From Fluviicola sp. (GTDB lineage Bacteria; Bacteroidota; Bacteroidia; Flavobacteriales_D; Crocinitomicaceae), in contig JADLGD010000044.1 of NCBI GenBank assembly GCA_020849495.1, positions 1 through 53,564 on the forward strand: a stretch of DNA of 53,564 nucleotides, read 5' to 3'. Below the pieces are notes generated by a model. The model made no database searches. It was not told the origin of the DNA and was given only the letters and a program-made list of their open reading frames with translations. The position numbers and the translations under genes were made by a program. Within the stretch, counting starts at the first letter, position 1. Every line of letters starts with the position of its first letter. Shown one piece after another: positions 24,179 to 34,608 of this stretch.

Positions 24179-24664
24179 TTAGAATCCTAATTTAGTAGAA
24201 CGCTTTGTTTCGACTAAAACACCAATACAAGTTGGTTTCTTTTTATCACCTCCAGACAATTCAACTGAAACAAATACTTTACGCGCTTCATTTGTTGTGA
24301 ATTCTAAAGGAGCACCACCTGATTCATTTGAACTAGCTAATACGCGTTTTGATTTCTTGTAAACTTCTTTTCCGTTTTCTGTTTTCTTCTCAACTACCAT
24401 TTCGTACACTTCATAAGAAATAGTACCTGATGCTGGTGCTTGAGCTTTTGTTGTTAATCGGTAATCAAAACCTGGCTGAGCAATAAACGACATTTCATAA
24501 GCTTTGTCGCTTGTAATTGCAGCAGATCTAGACTGTGAACTTACTGCGTATGGATCTTTTTCTTTCGATTTCGTTTTATCTTTTGCAATCACTTCGGCAG
24601 AAGGACATTGTGCGTAATTGATTCCTACAATTGTTGCTAAAATTAGCGTTAAAAGTGCTTTCAT
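24179..24664 (-). CDS. Hypothetical exported protein
   Basis: 161 residues from ATG 24664 (MKALLTLILATIVGINYAQ signal peptide); the frame extends to a TTG at 24688 inside the upstream gene, which is unlikely. The mature region is strand-rich with YEMSFIAQPGFDYRLTTKA, ISYEVYEMVVEKK and KVFVSVELSGG, a single-domain beta-sandwich by appearance, with one Cys near each end that could pair. No family is recognised. It is ten bases downstream of a lipoprotein gene and ends in a strong terminator. Confidence 0.6.
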   Translation of the reverse strand: MKALLTLILATIVGINYAQCPSAEVIAKDKTKSKEKDPYAVSSQSRSAAITSDKAYEMSFIAQPGFDYRLTTKAQAPASGTISYEVYEMVVEKKTENGKEVYKKSKRVLASSNESGGAPLEFTTNEARKVFVSVELSGGDKKKPTCIGVLVETKRSTKLGF

Positions 24665-24674
24665 GTTTTTCAAA

Positions 24675-25535
24675 TTAAATGTTGACAATTTTAGTTCTGA
24701 TTGCTTCGATTTTAGTTTTCAAATCATTGAAACATTTCTCTGTCATTTTACACGTTTCACCACCTGAAAAATTCAATTTCCCATTGGCATTTTGAACTTG
24801 TGTTTCACTTGAAGAACAATCCATTGTTTTGAAGATTTCTAAGATCGCATCAATTTCAGCTGTGTACGCTGCCACATCTTTATTGTCTTGGTAGCTCACT
24901 AAGAACTCCATTAAATTTTCTGCAACAATTTTTTGATTTGCAATTGCTTGTTCCAATTTTGGTGATTTTCCATAACCCTTAGAACTTCCAATCATCAAAT
25001 GCATCGATTCAATCCATCCACCGACTAACATCAAAGACAATTCTTCTCCTTTATCGATTTCAATTAAACGTTGAAATGTGCTGTTGTAAGTTTCATCACT
25101 CAAACGGAACAAAGAATCTGCATTTCCATCCCATTTTTTAGCCAACTCACCCAATTGAGAACCAAATACTTTTGCAACCCCAATTGACTTACCCAATTTT
25201 TCCAATTTACCGAAGTAAGCCAAGTATTTGTTGGTCTCATCAAATGCTGTCAAATAAGCTATATCCGCTGTGTAAACACCGAAATTCAATGATTTCTGAG
25301 CATTAGAAGTGTAACTATCTGCCTTATTTGGATCGTGCATGATTGCTGTATTCTTATTCACATCCAAATCAGCTATCAATGCAAACTGTTCTGATGGAGA
25401 AGGAATATTATAATCAACTAAAACCTCATTTGATTCTGTTGTGGTAGTTTCAATAGTAACTTCTTTTTTTTCTTCCCCTCCACAAGAAGCTAGAAAAATT
25501 GAAATACTCACGATGCCAAGCAACGATTTTTTCAT
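24675..25535 (-). CDS. Hypothetical lipoprotein
   Basis: 286 residues. Lipobox LASC in MKKSLLGIVSISIFLASC, a short Glu/Thr-rich linker (to about residue 38), then an all-helical domain (NFGVYTADIAYLTAFDETNK, LMLVGGWIESMHLMIGSSKG, KCFNDLKTKIEAIRTKIVNI) with three late Cys. I recognise the type as a helical lipoprotein frequent in Flavobacteriales but know no function. It is followed after ten bases by a second exported protein, so the two probably act in the same compartment. Confidence 0.65.
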   Translation of the reverse strand: MKKSLLGIVSISIFLASCGGEEKKEVTIETTTTESNEVLVDYNIPSPSEQFALIADLDVNKNTAIMHDPNKADSYTSNAQKSLNFGVYTADIAYLTAFDETNKYLAYFGKLEKLGKSIGVAKVFGSQLGELAKKWDGNADSLFRLSDETYNSTFQRLIEIDKGEELSLMLVGGWIESMHLMIGSSKGYGKSPKLEQAIANQKIVAENLMEFLVSYQDNKDVAAYTAEIDAILEIFKTMDCSSSETQVQNANGKLNFSGGETCKMTEKCFNDLKTKIEAIRTKIVNI

Positions 25536-25592
25536 AATTGTGAATTTTGGTTTTAAAACTAATAAATTATTGCATAATCTATTGACTCTTAC

Positions 25593-26465
25593 TTATTTTA
25601 GTTGCTTAGTAGCAGCAACAATAGCTTGTTTTAAAGCATCTGAAACTTGAACCAATGGTAAACGCATGTGTGGTGCCATCCATCCTAATTCTTCCAAAGC
25701 GATTTTCACGCCTCCAGGATTTCCTTCTGTAAAGAACAATTTGGTAATTGGCAATAAATCGTAATGCAATTTGCGAGCAGTTGCTAAATCACCGTTCAAC
25801 GATGCTGCAACCATTTGACTGAATTGAGCAGGGAAAGAATTGGCAACAACTGAAATCACTCCATCAGCACCAGCAGCTATCAAAGGCATCGTGATGGCAT
25901 CATCTCCAGAAAGTAATAAAAAACCTTCAGGTTTGCAACGTATGATTTCCATGATTTGCTCCATGTTTCCTGAAGCTTCTTTCATAGCAACAATATTTTT
26001 TACTTCAGCTAATTCCAAAGTCGTTTCTGCCAACATGTTTGATCCTGTTCTTCCAGGAACATTGTACATGATGATCGGTAAATCTGTAGCTTCAGCAATT
26101 GCTTTGTAATGCGCCACAAATCCTCGTTGAATGGGTTTGTTGTAATAAGGAGCTACAGAAAGAATTCCATCAACTCCAGCTGGAATTTGTTTGAAAGCTT
26201 CAGCAACAGCCATCGTGTTGTTTCCTCCAACACCATAAACGATTGGTAAAGCACCGTTGTTTTCTTCTAAAACTGTTTCTAAAACCTGCTTCTTTTCATT
26301 GGCATTCAATGTAGGTGATTCACCAGTAGTCCCTTGAACTACTAAAAAGTTTGTTCCGCCAGCAATTTGCTCACGAACTAAACGACGCAAAGCGGGAAAG
26401 TCAATCGACATATCTGCTAAAAACGGTGTTACCAATGCCACACCAGCACCTTTGAATTGATTCAT
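25593..26465 (-). CDS. dapA: 4-hydroxy-tetrahydrodipicolinate synthase
   Basis: 290 residues. Condenses pyruvate with aspartate semialdehyde, the first committed step to lysine and diaminopimelate. The TIM-barrel lyase landmarks are complete: GTTGES (45-50, Thr46 and Thr47), APYYNKP, Tyr134 and Arg139 in MYNVPGRTGSN, and the Schiff-base Lys162 in AMKEASGN. SGDDAITMPLIAAGADGVIS is the late substrate loop. It stands alone, with a 152-base leader region upstream in which I see nothing further. Confidence 0.95.
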   Translation of the reverse strand: MNQFKGAGVALVTPFLADMSIDFPALRRLVREQIAGGTNFLVVQGTTGESPTLNANEKKQVLETVLEENNGALPIVYGVGGNNTMAVAEAFKQIPAGVDGILSVAPYYNKPIQRGFVAHYKAIAEATDLPIIMYNVPGRTGSNMLAETTLELAEVKNIVAMKEASGNMEQIMEIIRCKPEGFLLLSGDDAITMPLIAAGADGVISVVANSFPAQFSQMVAASLNGDLATARKLHYDLLPITKLFFTEGNPGGVKIALEELGWMAPHMRLPLVQVSDALKQAIVAATKQLK

Positions 26466-26617
26466 TTTGTTTGGTTTTAAAACAGTGCGAATTTAATCAA
26501 TTTAATCGCCGAAATAATCCCCATTCAAAATGCTTTTAACAAGAATTGTTTGAAAAGATGGAAAAAATGAAAAGAAAGGTAGTTTTGTGAATTAAACAGA
26601 GAGAAAAACAATCCGAT

Positions 26618-26791
26618 TTACTTGATTACTTTTACGATTTTCATGGTAAATGGGTCAAGTTCTACCATTTTACCATCACGTTCCACAATCAAGTTACTTT
26701 TTTTGTATTTCTTGAATTCAACCATTCTATCAAAAGCCAATTTCAAACCAGCTTCAATTTTCTTAGATAATGCTTCTTGTTTTGGACTCAT
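26618..26791 (-). CDS. 57-residue protein downstream of a zeta-like kinase, candidate antitoxin
   Basis: ATG at 26791 overlaps the stop of the zeta-like gene by four bases (ATGA), and the frame ends with TAA at 26618. The protein has an N-terminal amphipathic helix (KQEALSKKIEAGLKLAFDRM) and then a Lys-rich turn and a strand pair (SNLIVERDGKMVELDPF). Small proteins of this layout are common beside zeta-type toxins in Bacteroidota, from memory, so an antitoxin role is a fair inference, though the order (toxin first) is the reverse of epsilon-zeta and there is no similarity to epsilon that I can see. Confidence 0.7.
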   Translation of the reverse strand: MSPKQEALSKKIEAGLKLAFDRMVEFKKYKKSNLIVERDGKMVELDPFTMKIVKVIK

Positions 26792-27360
26792 ATTGTCTTC
26801 AATAATGCGTAAAGCTCATCGTTTACAATTTCAAAAGTAGCATTTTCTACTTTGAAAATCAAATTTGGAACACCTTCTGTATTGTCATAAACATTTACAA
26901 CATGACATATATCAGTGTAAATATGAAATAGGTTTTTGATTCCGCTATAATACCTTCTTTTAATTACATCTTTAGGAATATCATGTCCACCTTCCGCTAC
27001 TCTTTTTGCAACACGATTAATTGCGTAATTAGGAGATTTTAACCAGAAATATAATAAATGAACTTCATATCCAATCGATTTTGCTTTTTGAATCAATGAA
27101 GCATAAGACTTGGTAGCCAAAGTGGTTTCTATGGCAAAGGAAACTTGCTCTTTCAGCAATTCATCGATACGCGATAACATCATTCGCCCAGCTTGGATAG
27201 CCACACTATCTGGATTCAAGGGAGATAAACCGTAAGCAATGATATCTGCATTCACAAACTCATTGATTTGTAAAACCTCCGGTAAAATGGTTAACGAAGC
27301 AGTCGTTTTTCCCGCACCAATTGGTCCTGCAATAATGAACAGTTGTTTTTGCTTCTCCAT
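26788..27360 (-). CDS. Zeta-toxin-like P-loop kinase
   Basis: 190 residues. Walker A GPIGAGKT (12-19) with the typical start KQLFIIAGP; Asp39 in FVNADIIAYGLSP occupies the place of the catalytic Asp of zeta toxins; Glu78 in FAIETTLA fits the sugar-nucleotide pocket; Arg residues follow in NRVAKRVAEGGHDIP and VIKRRY. Zeta toxins phosphorylate UDP-N-acetylglucosamine and so block cell-wall synthesis; similar chromosomal kinases may have other substrates. It begins four bases after ligA ends and is coupled to the 57-residue gene, so it is probably in the ligA transcript. Confidence 0.82.
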   Translation of the reverse strand: MEKQKQLFIIAGPIGAGKTTASLTILPEVLQINEFVNADIIAYGLSPLNPDSVAIQAGRMMLSRIDELLKEQVSFAIETTLATKSYASLIQKAKSIGYEVHLLYFWLKSPNYAINRVAKRVAEGGHDIPKDVIKRRYYSGIKNLFHIYTDICHVVNVYDNTEGVPNLIFKVENATFEIVNDELYALLKTI

Positions 27361-27364
27361 CGCT

Positions 27365-29389
<2,025 letters not shown>

Positions 29390-29399
29390 CTAAAATAAA

Positions 29400-29428
29400 A
29401 AAGCGAACCCAATTATGTAGTTCGCTTT
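29400..29428 (-). terminator. Terminator overlapping the end of the fic gene
   Basis: AAAGCGAAC and GTTCGCTTT form a perfect 9-bp stem with an 11-base loop. The upstream arm encodes the last residues of Fic and the stop codon lies within the loop; T-rich sequence follows on the minus strand. It separates fic from ligA. Confidence 0.75.
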
Positions 29429-30372
29429 CGTTGTTGTTGATAATTAATTATCGCTTCTTTGGAAGTAAACCAAACTTTTCCTTCTTTGAAAGCTTCAATT
29501 TTTCCAGATCTTGCGAGTAATCCAATGTATTCTTGCCCATATTCAACCCCTGGTTCATTCACAATATTGGAAATCGGTTGATAATCTTCTTGGTTGTTGT
29601 TCAAGGCACTCAAATAAATGGTCAATGAGCGTTCAATTGCTTGAAACACCAATAATATGATTTTCGAATAATCTCCATCATTCGCTTTATTCAAGGCTTC
29701 ATAATACTTTTTGCGATCTTGCTGTAAAATGATTGCAGGAGGAAAACCCAGTTTCATTAAAAGCAAATTGAAGATCAAGCGAACAGTTCTTCCGTTGCCA
29801 TCAAAGAAAGGATGAATCCAAACAAAACGATGATGAAAAACAGCAATATGAATAATGGAATCTATTTCTGATTCTTGGGGTAAATTGATCCAATCTATTA
29901 ATTCATCCATGAAATCAGAAACTTTCAATGCATTGGGTGGAATAAAATTTGCCCCACCAATTCTTACACCTGCAGTACGAAAACGACCTGCAAATTCCTT
30001 TTCAATTTTCTGAAGCACCAAAGCATGAACATCCAATATGTCTTTTGTCTTCAATACATAATCAGGATGAGCCAATTGCTCTACGTATTCGATTGCTTCT
30101 TGGTGATTCACAGCTTCAAAATGCTCTCTTAACGATTTTCCTTTAATGGTCATTCCTTCCTCCAGAATGACTTTCGTTTCTCTTAAAGTGAGTGAATTTC
30201 CTTCTATGCTGTTGGAATGATAGGTCCATTCTAGTGTGAGCGCCTCTTTGATACTTCGAATGGCAATTTCTGGAATAGGACGATAAGCGTCAAGCTCTTT
30301 TTTCTTGGCACACAAACGTCTGGCAAAGTCAGAAATTTCATAAGTGAACTCGATGTGATTTTTCCATTCCAT
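29413..30372 (-). CDS. Fic-domain AMPylase-like protein with N-terminal inhibitory motif and C-terminal HTH
   Basis: 319 residues from ATG 30372 (the frame runs 18 codons further, into the inverted repeat, so the later start is preferred). The Fic core has HPFFDGNGR (187-195), the complete catalytic loop for transfer of AMP or another nucleotide group. SNSIEGN (53-59, Glu57) matches the N-terminal inhibitory (S/T)xxxE(G/N) motif that blocks ATP, so the protein is of class II, self-inhibited. The last 50 residues (QEYIGLLARSGKIEAFKEGK then WFTSKEAIINYQ) look like a MerR/excisionase-type helix-turn-helix. This suggests DNA binding, perhaps to the repeat just upstream. Target protein unknown. 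Confidence 0.9.
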   Translation of the reverse strand: MEWKNHIEFTYEISDFARRLCAKKKELDAYRPIPEIAIRSIKEALTLEWTYHSNSIEGNSLTLRETKVILEEGMTIKGKSLREHFEAVNHQEAIEYVEQLAHPDYVLKTKDILDVHALVLQKIEKEFAGRFRTAGVRIGGANFIPPNALKVSDFMDELIDWINLPQESEIDSIIHIAVFHHRFVWIHPFFDGNGRTVRLIFNLLLMKLGFPPAIILQQDRKKYYEALNKANDGDYSKIILLVFQAIERSLTIYLSALNNNQEDYQPISNIVNEPGVEYGQEYIGLLARSGKIEAFKEGKVWFTSKEAIINYQQQRKRTT

Positions 30373-30382
30373 ACACAAATAT

Positions 30383-30418
30383 ATATCGGATAGTTCAAAT
30401 TTCAAAGCTATCCGATAT
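30383..30418. promoter_or_regulatory. Perfect 11-bp inverted repeat upstream of fic (candidate operator)
   Basis: ATATCGGATAG (30383-30393) and CTATCCGATAT (30408-30418) are perfect reverse complements with a 14-base spacer. The element lies 10 bases before the fic ATG and after the stop of the GH29 gene. Spacer symmetry and position fit an operator for a dimeric DNA-binding protein; with no T-run it is a poor terminator. Confidence 0.65.
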
Positions 30419-30432
30419 TTAATCACTCAAAT

Positions 30433-31872
30433 TTAAAGTTCCAATCTCACCACCCAAACGTATTCGCCCATTTTAGAAGTGTTCTTAGGGAAATGCAATA
30501 CCAATTTTCCATTTGAATCACTGGTTTTAATTGCTTTATTATTCCCTAAAAAGAAAGCATTAATAGATGCTGAAAAAGGAACATGCTCTAAAACAACTTT
30601 TCCACTTGGAGATTCAGGGATAAAAACGAAAAGTGTTGGTAGATCTTTACTTTTGGTATATCGAATACCATTGGCTTCACCAAAAACTTGATACATCCTT
30701 GTATTGTAAATCGCTTGACTGTTGTTATCCATCCAACGACCAATATCATTCAACCGCGCATAGGCAACAGAATCCAAGGTTCCATCAGGAGCAGGACCAA
30801 TGTTCAATAAGAAATTACCGCCTTTACTCACCACATCCACCAAATTGGTAATCAACACATCTGATGATTTGTAAGTATCATTTGGAACATAACTCCAACT
30901 CGTTGCCATCGTCATACACGTTTCCCAAGGATAAGGTAAACCTGTTTCAGGAATGTGTTGTTCAGGTGTTAAGTAATTCTGATACGGTCCTTTCACTGCT
31001 CTATCCACCACAATCAAATCAGGTTGTTTTGCACGAGCATTCTTCACTAAAAGTGGCATATTGATATCTTGACTTTGAGGATTTCGTGCCCAGCGACTAC
31101 CTTCGTACACTTCAGTCAAATCACCTACAATTTCTAAAGAGTCGGTCGGTTTTACCCAACCACCATCCAACCACAGAATATCAATCTTTCCGTAATCCGA
31201 CATTAATTCATCAACTTGACCGTGAGTATAATCCACAAATTCCTTCCATTTCTGAGGGTATTTTGAGATGGCATAATTGCAATTGCGGTCGGCTACTGGA
31301 AAATAATCCCACCAATAGGCATTGGAATGCCAATCGGGTTTTGAGAAATAGGCTCCAATCCAAAAATCATCTTTTCTGAAAGCAGAAAACAGTTCTTTGG
31401 TGATATTACTTTTTGGATTCGTATGAAAAGGTGTTTTTTCATCCGTGATTTTGTAATCCGTTAATTTAGAATCAAACATGCAAAAGCCGTCGTGGTGTTT
31501 GGTGGTGAAAACCAAGTATTTCATTCCAGCATTCTTTGCTGCTTTTGACCATTGTTCTGGATTAAATTTAGTTGGATTGAAAGTGGTTTGGAGGTTTTCA
31601 TAAGCTTCTACATAACCATCATAGGTTTCTGAAACGCCTTTTTTTCTACCACCTGTTGCCCAAGACAAATCTTCTGGACAAATGCTCCAACTCTCTACAA
31701 TTCCCCATTGCGAATAAGGTCCCCAGTGCATTAATAAACCAAATTTCAAATCTTGCCATTCTTCAATGCGTTCCCGAATGTGTGCACTGGAATCTTGGAA
31801 ATAGCTTTTTGTTTGAGCAAAACTTGAAATGCAGATAAATTGAATCGCCAAAAGGGCCAATCTTATTTTCAT
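30433..31872 (-). CDS. Alpha-L-fucosidase, glycoside hydrolase family 29
   Basis: 479 residues, signal peptide MKIRLALLAIQFICISSFAQ. The TIM barrel has FGLLMHWGPYSQWG, the TTKHHDGFCMF motif (123-133) and the nucleophile Asp236 in ILWLDGGW, the defining features of GH29. It releases alpha-linked L-fucose from glycans in the periplasm or outside the cell. Its ATG overlaps the stop of the GH3 gene by four bases, so the two glycosidases are made together, and fic follows after 60 bases. Confidence 0.92.
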   Translation of the reverse strand: MKIRLALLAIQFICISSFAQTKSYFQDSSAHIRERIEEWQDLKFGLLMHWGPYSQWGIVESWSICPEDLSWATGGRKKGVSETYDGYVEAYENLQTTFNPTKFNPEQWSKAAKNAGMKYLVFTTKHHDGFCMFDSKLTDYKITDEKTPFHTNPKSNITKELFSAFRKDDFWIGAYFSKPDWHSNAYWWDYFPVADRNCNYAISKYPQKWKEFVDYTHGQVDELMSDYGKIDILWLDGGWVKPTDSLEIVGDLTEVYEGSRWARNPQSQDINMPLLVKNARAKQPDLIVVDRAVKGPYQNYLTPEQHIPETGLPYPWETCMTMATSWSYVPNDTYKSSDVLITNLVDVVSKGGNFLLNIGPAPDGTLDSVAYARLNDIGRWMDNNSQAIYNTRMYQVFGEANGIRYTKSKDLPTLFVFIPESPSGKVVLEHVPFSASINAFFLGNNKAIKTSDSNGKLVLHFPKNTSKMGEYVWVVRLEL

Positions 31873-34526
31873 GGGACTAAAGTTATGTGTGTTCTTAAAC
31901 GAATGTCTTTACTGGATGCACCAATCATGATGCGGAAATCACCTAGTTCTGCTTCATCAACCAATTGAGCATTGGGATAAGCCAAATCAGCAGCTTTGAG
32001 AACAAAATGTACGGTTTTCGTTTCGCCTACTTTTAAATGAACCCGTTGAAAACCTTTTAATTCTTTGATTGGTCGAACAAAAGAAGCAATTTCATCACGC
32101 ACGTACAATTGAACCACTTCTTCTCCTTCTTTGGATCCTGTGTTGGTTATGTTGCAGGAGAGAATCACAGAATCTTTAGTGGTAAATCGAGTATTCGTAA
32201 CATTCAAATCTGAATAAGAAAAAGTGGTGTAACTATTCCCATAACCAAATGGAAATAACGCTTGACCAGTTCCATCTACATAATCATCTCCACGACCTGT
32301 TGGCGCATGATTGTAAACCAAAGGGACTTGTCCGACTGATTTTGGAAAAGTAATGGGCAATCGTCCACTGAAATTTGCTTCTCCTGAAAGTAAATCAGCG
32401 AAAGCTTTTCCTCCCATTTCTCCTGGATACAAAACATCAACAATCCCATCCACTTCATTGATCCAATTTTCCATGGTGATTGCGCTACCTCCAACTAAAA
32501 CAACAATGGTTTTGGTTCCGGTAGCAGCAACTTTTCGAATTAACTCTTCTTGATTTCCGGGTAAATCCAAATTGCTGCGATCTCTGAATTCGCCTTCTTC
32601 CAAACCAACAACAACGATTGCAACATCACTTTTTTTAGCCAATTTCACAGCACGTTTGAGTTGTTCATCTTGGTCATTTTTGACTCCTTGATCCCAAACT
32701 AATTTGAACCAACTATTTCCACTTTTTTCTTTGTATTCAATTTTGATATGAACTGCTTGTTCTTTAGTGAACTTGAAAGGAACAGTTGTCGTTTGAACAG
32801 TTTGCTCAGAAGAACGATCGATCACCAATTCGTTTTTCAACCACAATTTATAACCATCATTTCCTTCAATTCCAATTTGAAAGGTGCCACTTTCTTCAGA
32901 AACAATTTCACCTTCCCAAACTACAGCAAAATGATCATAAGGAATGCGAGGATCTGGACTAAACAAAGTCCATTGGAAATTAATTTGTTCATCAATACGT
33001 TCAATAGTTGGAGCTTGAGTTGGATCGATAGAAGCAAAATAAACTGCTTCTAATCCTTTTTTCAATTCACCCATTTCAGTATGAAAAAGAACCGATCCTG
33101 GAATTGTTAGAAATGGAGTCAAAATTCGCTCACACCCTCTTTCGTAAGTCACTTTTGCCGTACTAAATTCCTCTTGAATTCCTTTTAAAATCGAAATCGG
33201 ATTGTTCCCCGGACCACTGTAACCTCCTAAACGCGCTTCAACGGCATCTGGTCCAAAAACAGCGATGCTTTTCGTGTATTCGTTTAAAGGCAAGGCATTG
33301 TTGTCATTTTTCAACAGAACAGCACTTTTAACAGCCATTTCGTAGGCCAATTCACGGTGTTTTTGAAGATCAATTTCCTTCAATAATTCATCCGATTGAT
33401 ACGGTTGATCGAACAATCCCAATTCAAATTTCACCCGAAGAACATGGGCAACTGCGGAATCGATGGCTTGTTGGTTTGTGCTTCCATCCAAAAAAGGTCG
33501 TTTGAACAAGGAATAACTGGAAAAATCAGTTTGAAAGATGACATCCAAGCCATTTTCGATACTCTGTTTTCCAGCATCTTCGTAATCTTTAGCCGTGAAG
33601 TGCAATACATTAGCTCCACCTGTTGCTGCAGCATCTGAAATCACAAAACCGTTGAAGCCCCATTCTTTGCGCAAGACATCTTTTAATAAATAGGAATTGG
33701 CTGTACATGGTCGACCATCAAACGAATTGTAAGCTGTCATAATGGAACGCGCACCACCTTGCTGGATTACCGCTTTAAATGGTTTGAAGTAGGTTTCTCG
33801 CATCAATCGTTCGTTCCAATAAACAGGATACGAATCGCGACCACCTTCTCCATGGTTGACGATGAAATGTTTAGGTGTGGTCACTACGCCATTTTGTTCC
33901 ATTGCTTTGACATAAGAAACGCCAAAAAGGGACGATAAATAAGGATCTTCTCCATACGTTTCCTCTACCCTTCCCCAGCGCACATCGGTTGCTAAATTGA
34001 TAACAGGCGAAAGGATTAAACGCAAACCACGAGCTCTACTTTCTAAAGCTATGGCTTCGGAAACTTTATTCATCAATGTTGTATCAAAACTAGCAGCCAT
34101 TGCAATGGATTGCGGAAACGAAGTGGCATCTTTTCTTACCAAGCCATGTAATGCTTCATCAAACGCAATCATCGGAATTCCCAAACGCGTATCTTCTATA
34201 AAAAACCGCTGCATGGAATTGATTTTAGAGAGCGTTGTTTGAGCACTTGGACCAGCTGCATATTGCATCAGTTGATTCGCAGCCGTTTCATTGAATTGCA
34301 AAGTGTTGATTTGAAAGCCAAACAAGCCTTCTTTGAAGCGCATGGAATCTTCTCCTAATTCACCAGCAACCATGAACAATTGTCGGAATTTCTCTTCTGG
34401 AGTCATTCGTAAAAGCAAATCATTGACGCGAATAGAAACAGGAAGTAAGGAGTTTTTATAAGGTAAATCTTGGCATTTTACTGCAAAGGAAATAGCCAAT
34501 AGAAAAAATAACACCCCTGTTTTCAT
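31869..34526 (-). CDS. Glycoside hydrolase family 3 enzyme with PA14 insertion (beta-glucosidase/xylosidase-like)
   Basis: 885 residues, signal peptide MKTGVLFFLLAISFAVKCQ. The N-terminal barrel (about 30-390) has FDEALHGL, VRWGRVEETYGEDP, KHFIVNHGEGGRDS and the nucleophile Asp298 in GFVISDAA. The alpha/beta sandwich starts near 395; a PA14-like beta-barrel (about 480-620, with EGNDGYKLWLKNELVIDRSS) is inserted in it, and a fibronectin-III-like domain closes the protein. PA14 inserts often shape the substrate pocket of GH3 enzymes for oligosaccharides. Beta-glucosidase and beta-xylosidase are both possible; pairing with a fucosidase suggests attack on a fucosylated plant or algal glycan. Confidence 0.92.
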   Translation of the reverse strand: MKTGVLFFLLAISFAVKCQDLPYKNSLLPVSIRVNDLLLRMTPEEKFRQLFMVAGELGEDSMRFKEGLFGFQINTLQFNETAANQLMQYAAGPSAQTTLSKINSMQRFFIEDTRLGIPMIAFDEALHGLVRKDATSFPQSIAMAASFDTTLMNKVSEAIALESRARGLRLILSPVINLATDVRWGRVEETYGEDPYLSSLFGVSYVKAMEQNGVVTTPKHFIVNHGEGGRDSYPVYWNERLMRETYFKPFKAVIQQGGARSIMTAYNSFDGRPCTANSYLLKDVLRKEWGFNGFVISDAAATGGANVLHFTAKDYEDAGKQSIENGLDVIFQTDFSSYSLFKRPFLDGSTNQQAIDSAVAHVLRVKFELGLFDQPYQSDELLKEIDLQKHRELAYEMAVKSAVLLKNDNNALPLNEYTKSIAVFGPDAVEARLGGYSGPGNNPISILKGIQEEFSTAKVTYERGCERILTPFLTIPGSVLFHTEMGELKKGLEAVYFASIDPTQAPTIERIDEQINFQWTLFSPDPRIPYDHFAVVWEGEIVSEESGTFQIGIEGNDGYKLWLKNELVIDRSSEQTVQTTTVPFKFTKEQAVHIKIEYKEKSGNSWFKLVWDQGVKNDQDEQLKRAVKLAKKSDVAIVVVGLEEGEFRDRSNLDLPGNQEELIRKVAATGTKTIVVLVGGSAITMENWINEVDGIVDVLYPGEMGGKAFADLLSGEANFSGRLPITFPKSVGQVPLVYNHAPTGRGDDYVDGTGQALFPFGYGNSYTTFSYSDLNVTNTRFTTKDSVILSCNITNTGSKEGEEVVQLYVRDEIASFVRPIKELKGFQRVHLKVGETKTVHFVLKAADLAYPNAQLVDEAELGDFRIMIGASSKDIRLRTHITLVP

Positions 34527-34608
34527 GCAAATTGCTTTTGGTAAAAATAAGCAACACCGTTTAATAAATCGATTTACTAAATTTAGTTTTCTGAAAAAAG
34601 ACTTAATT

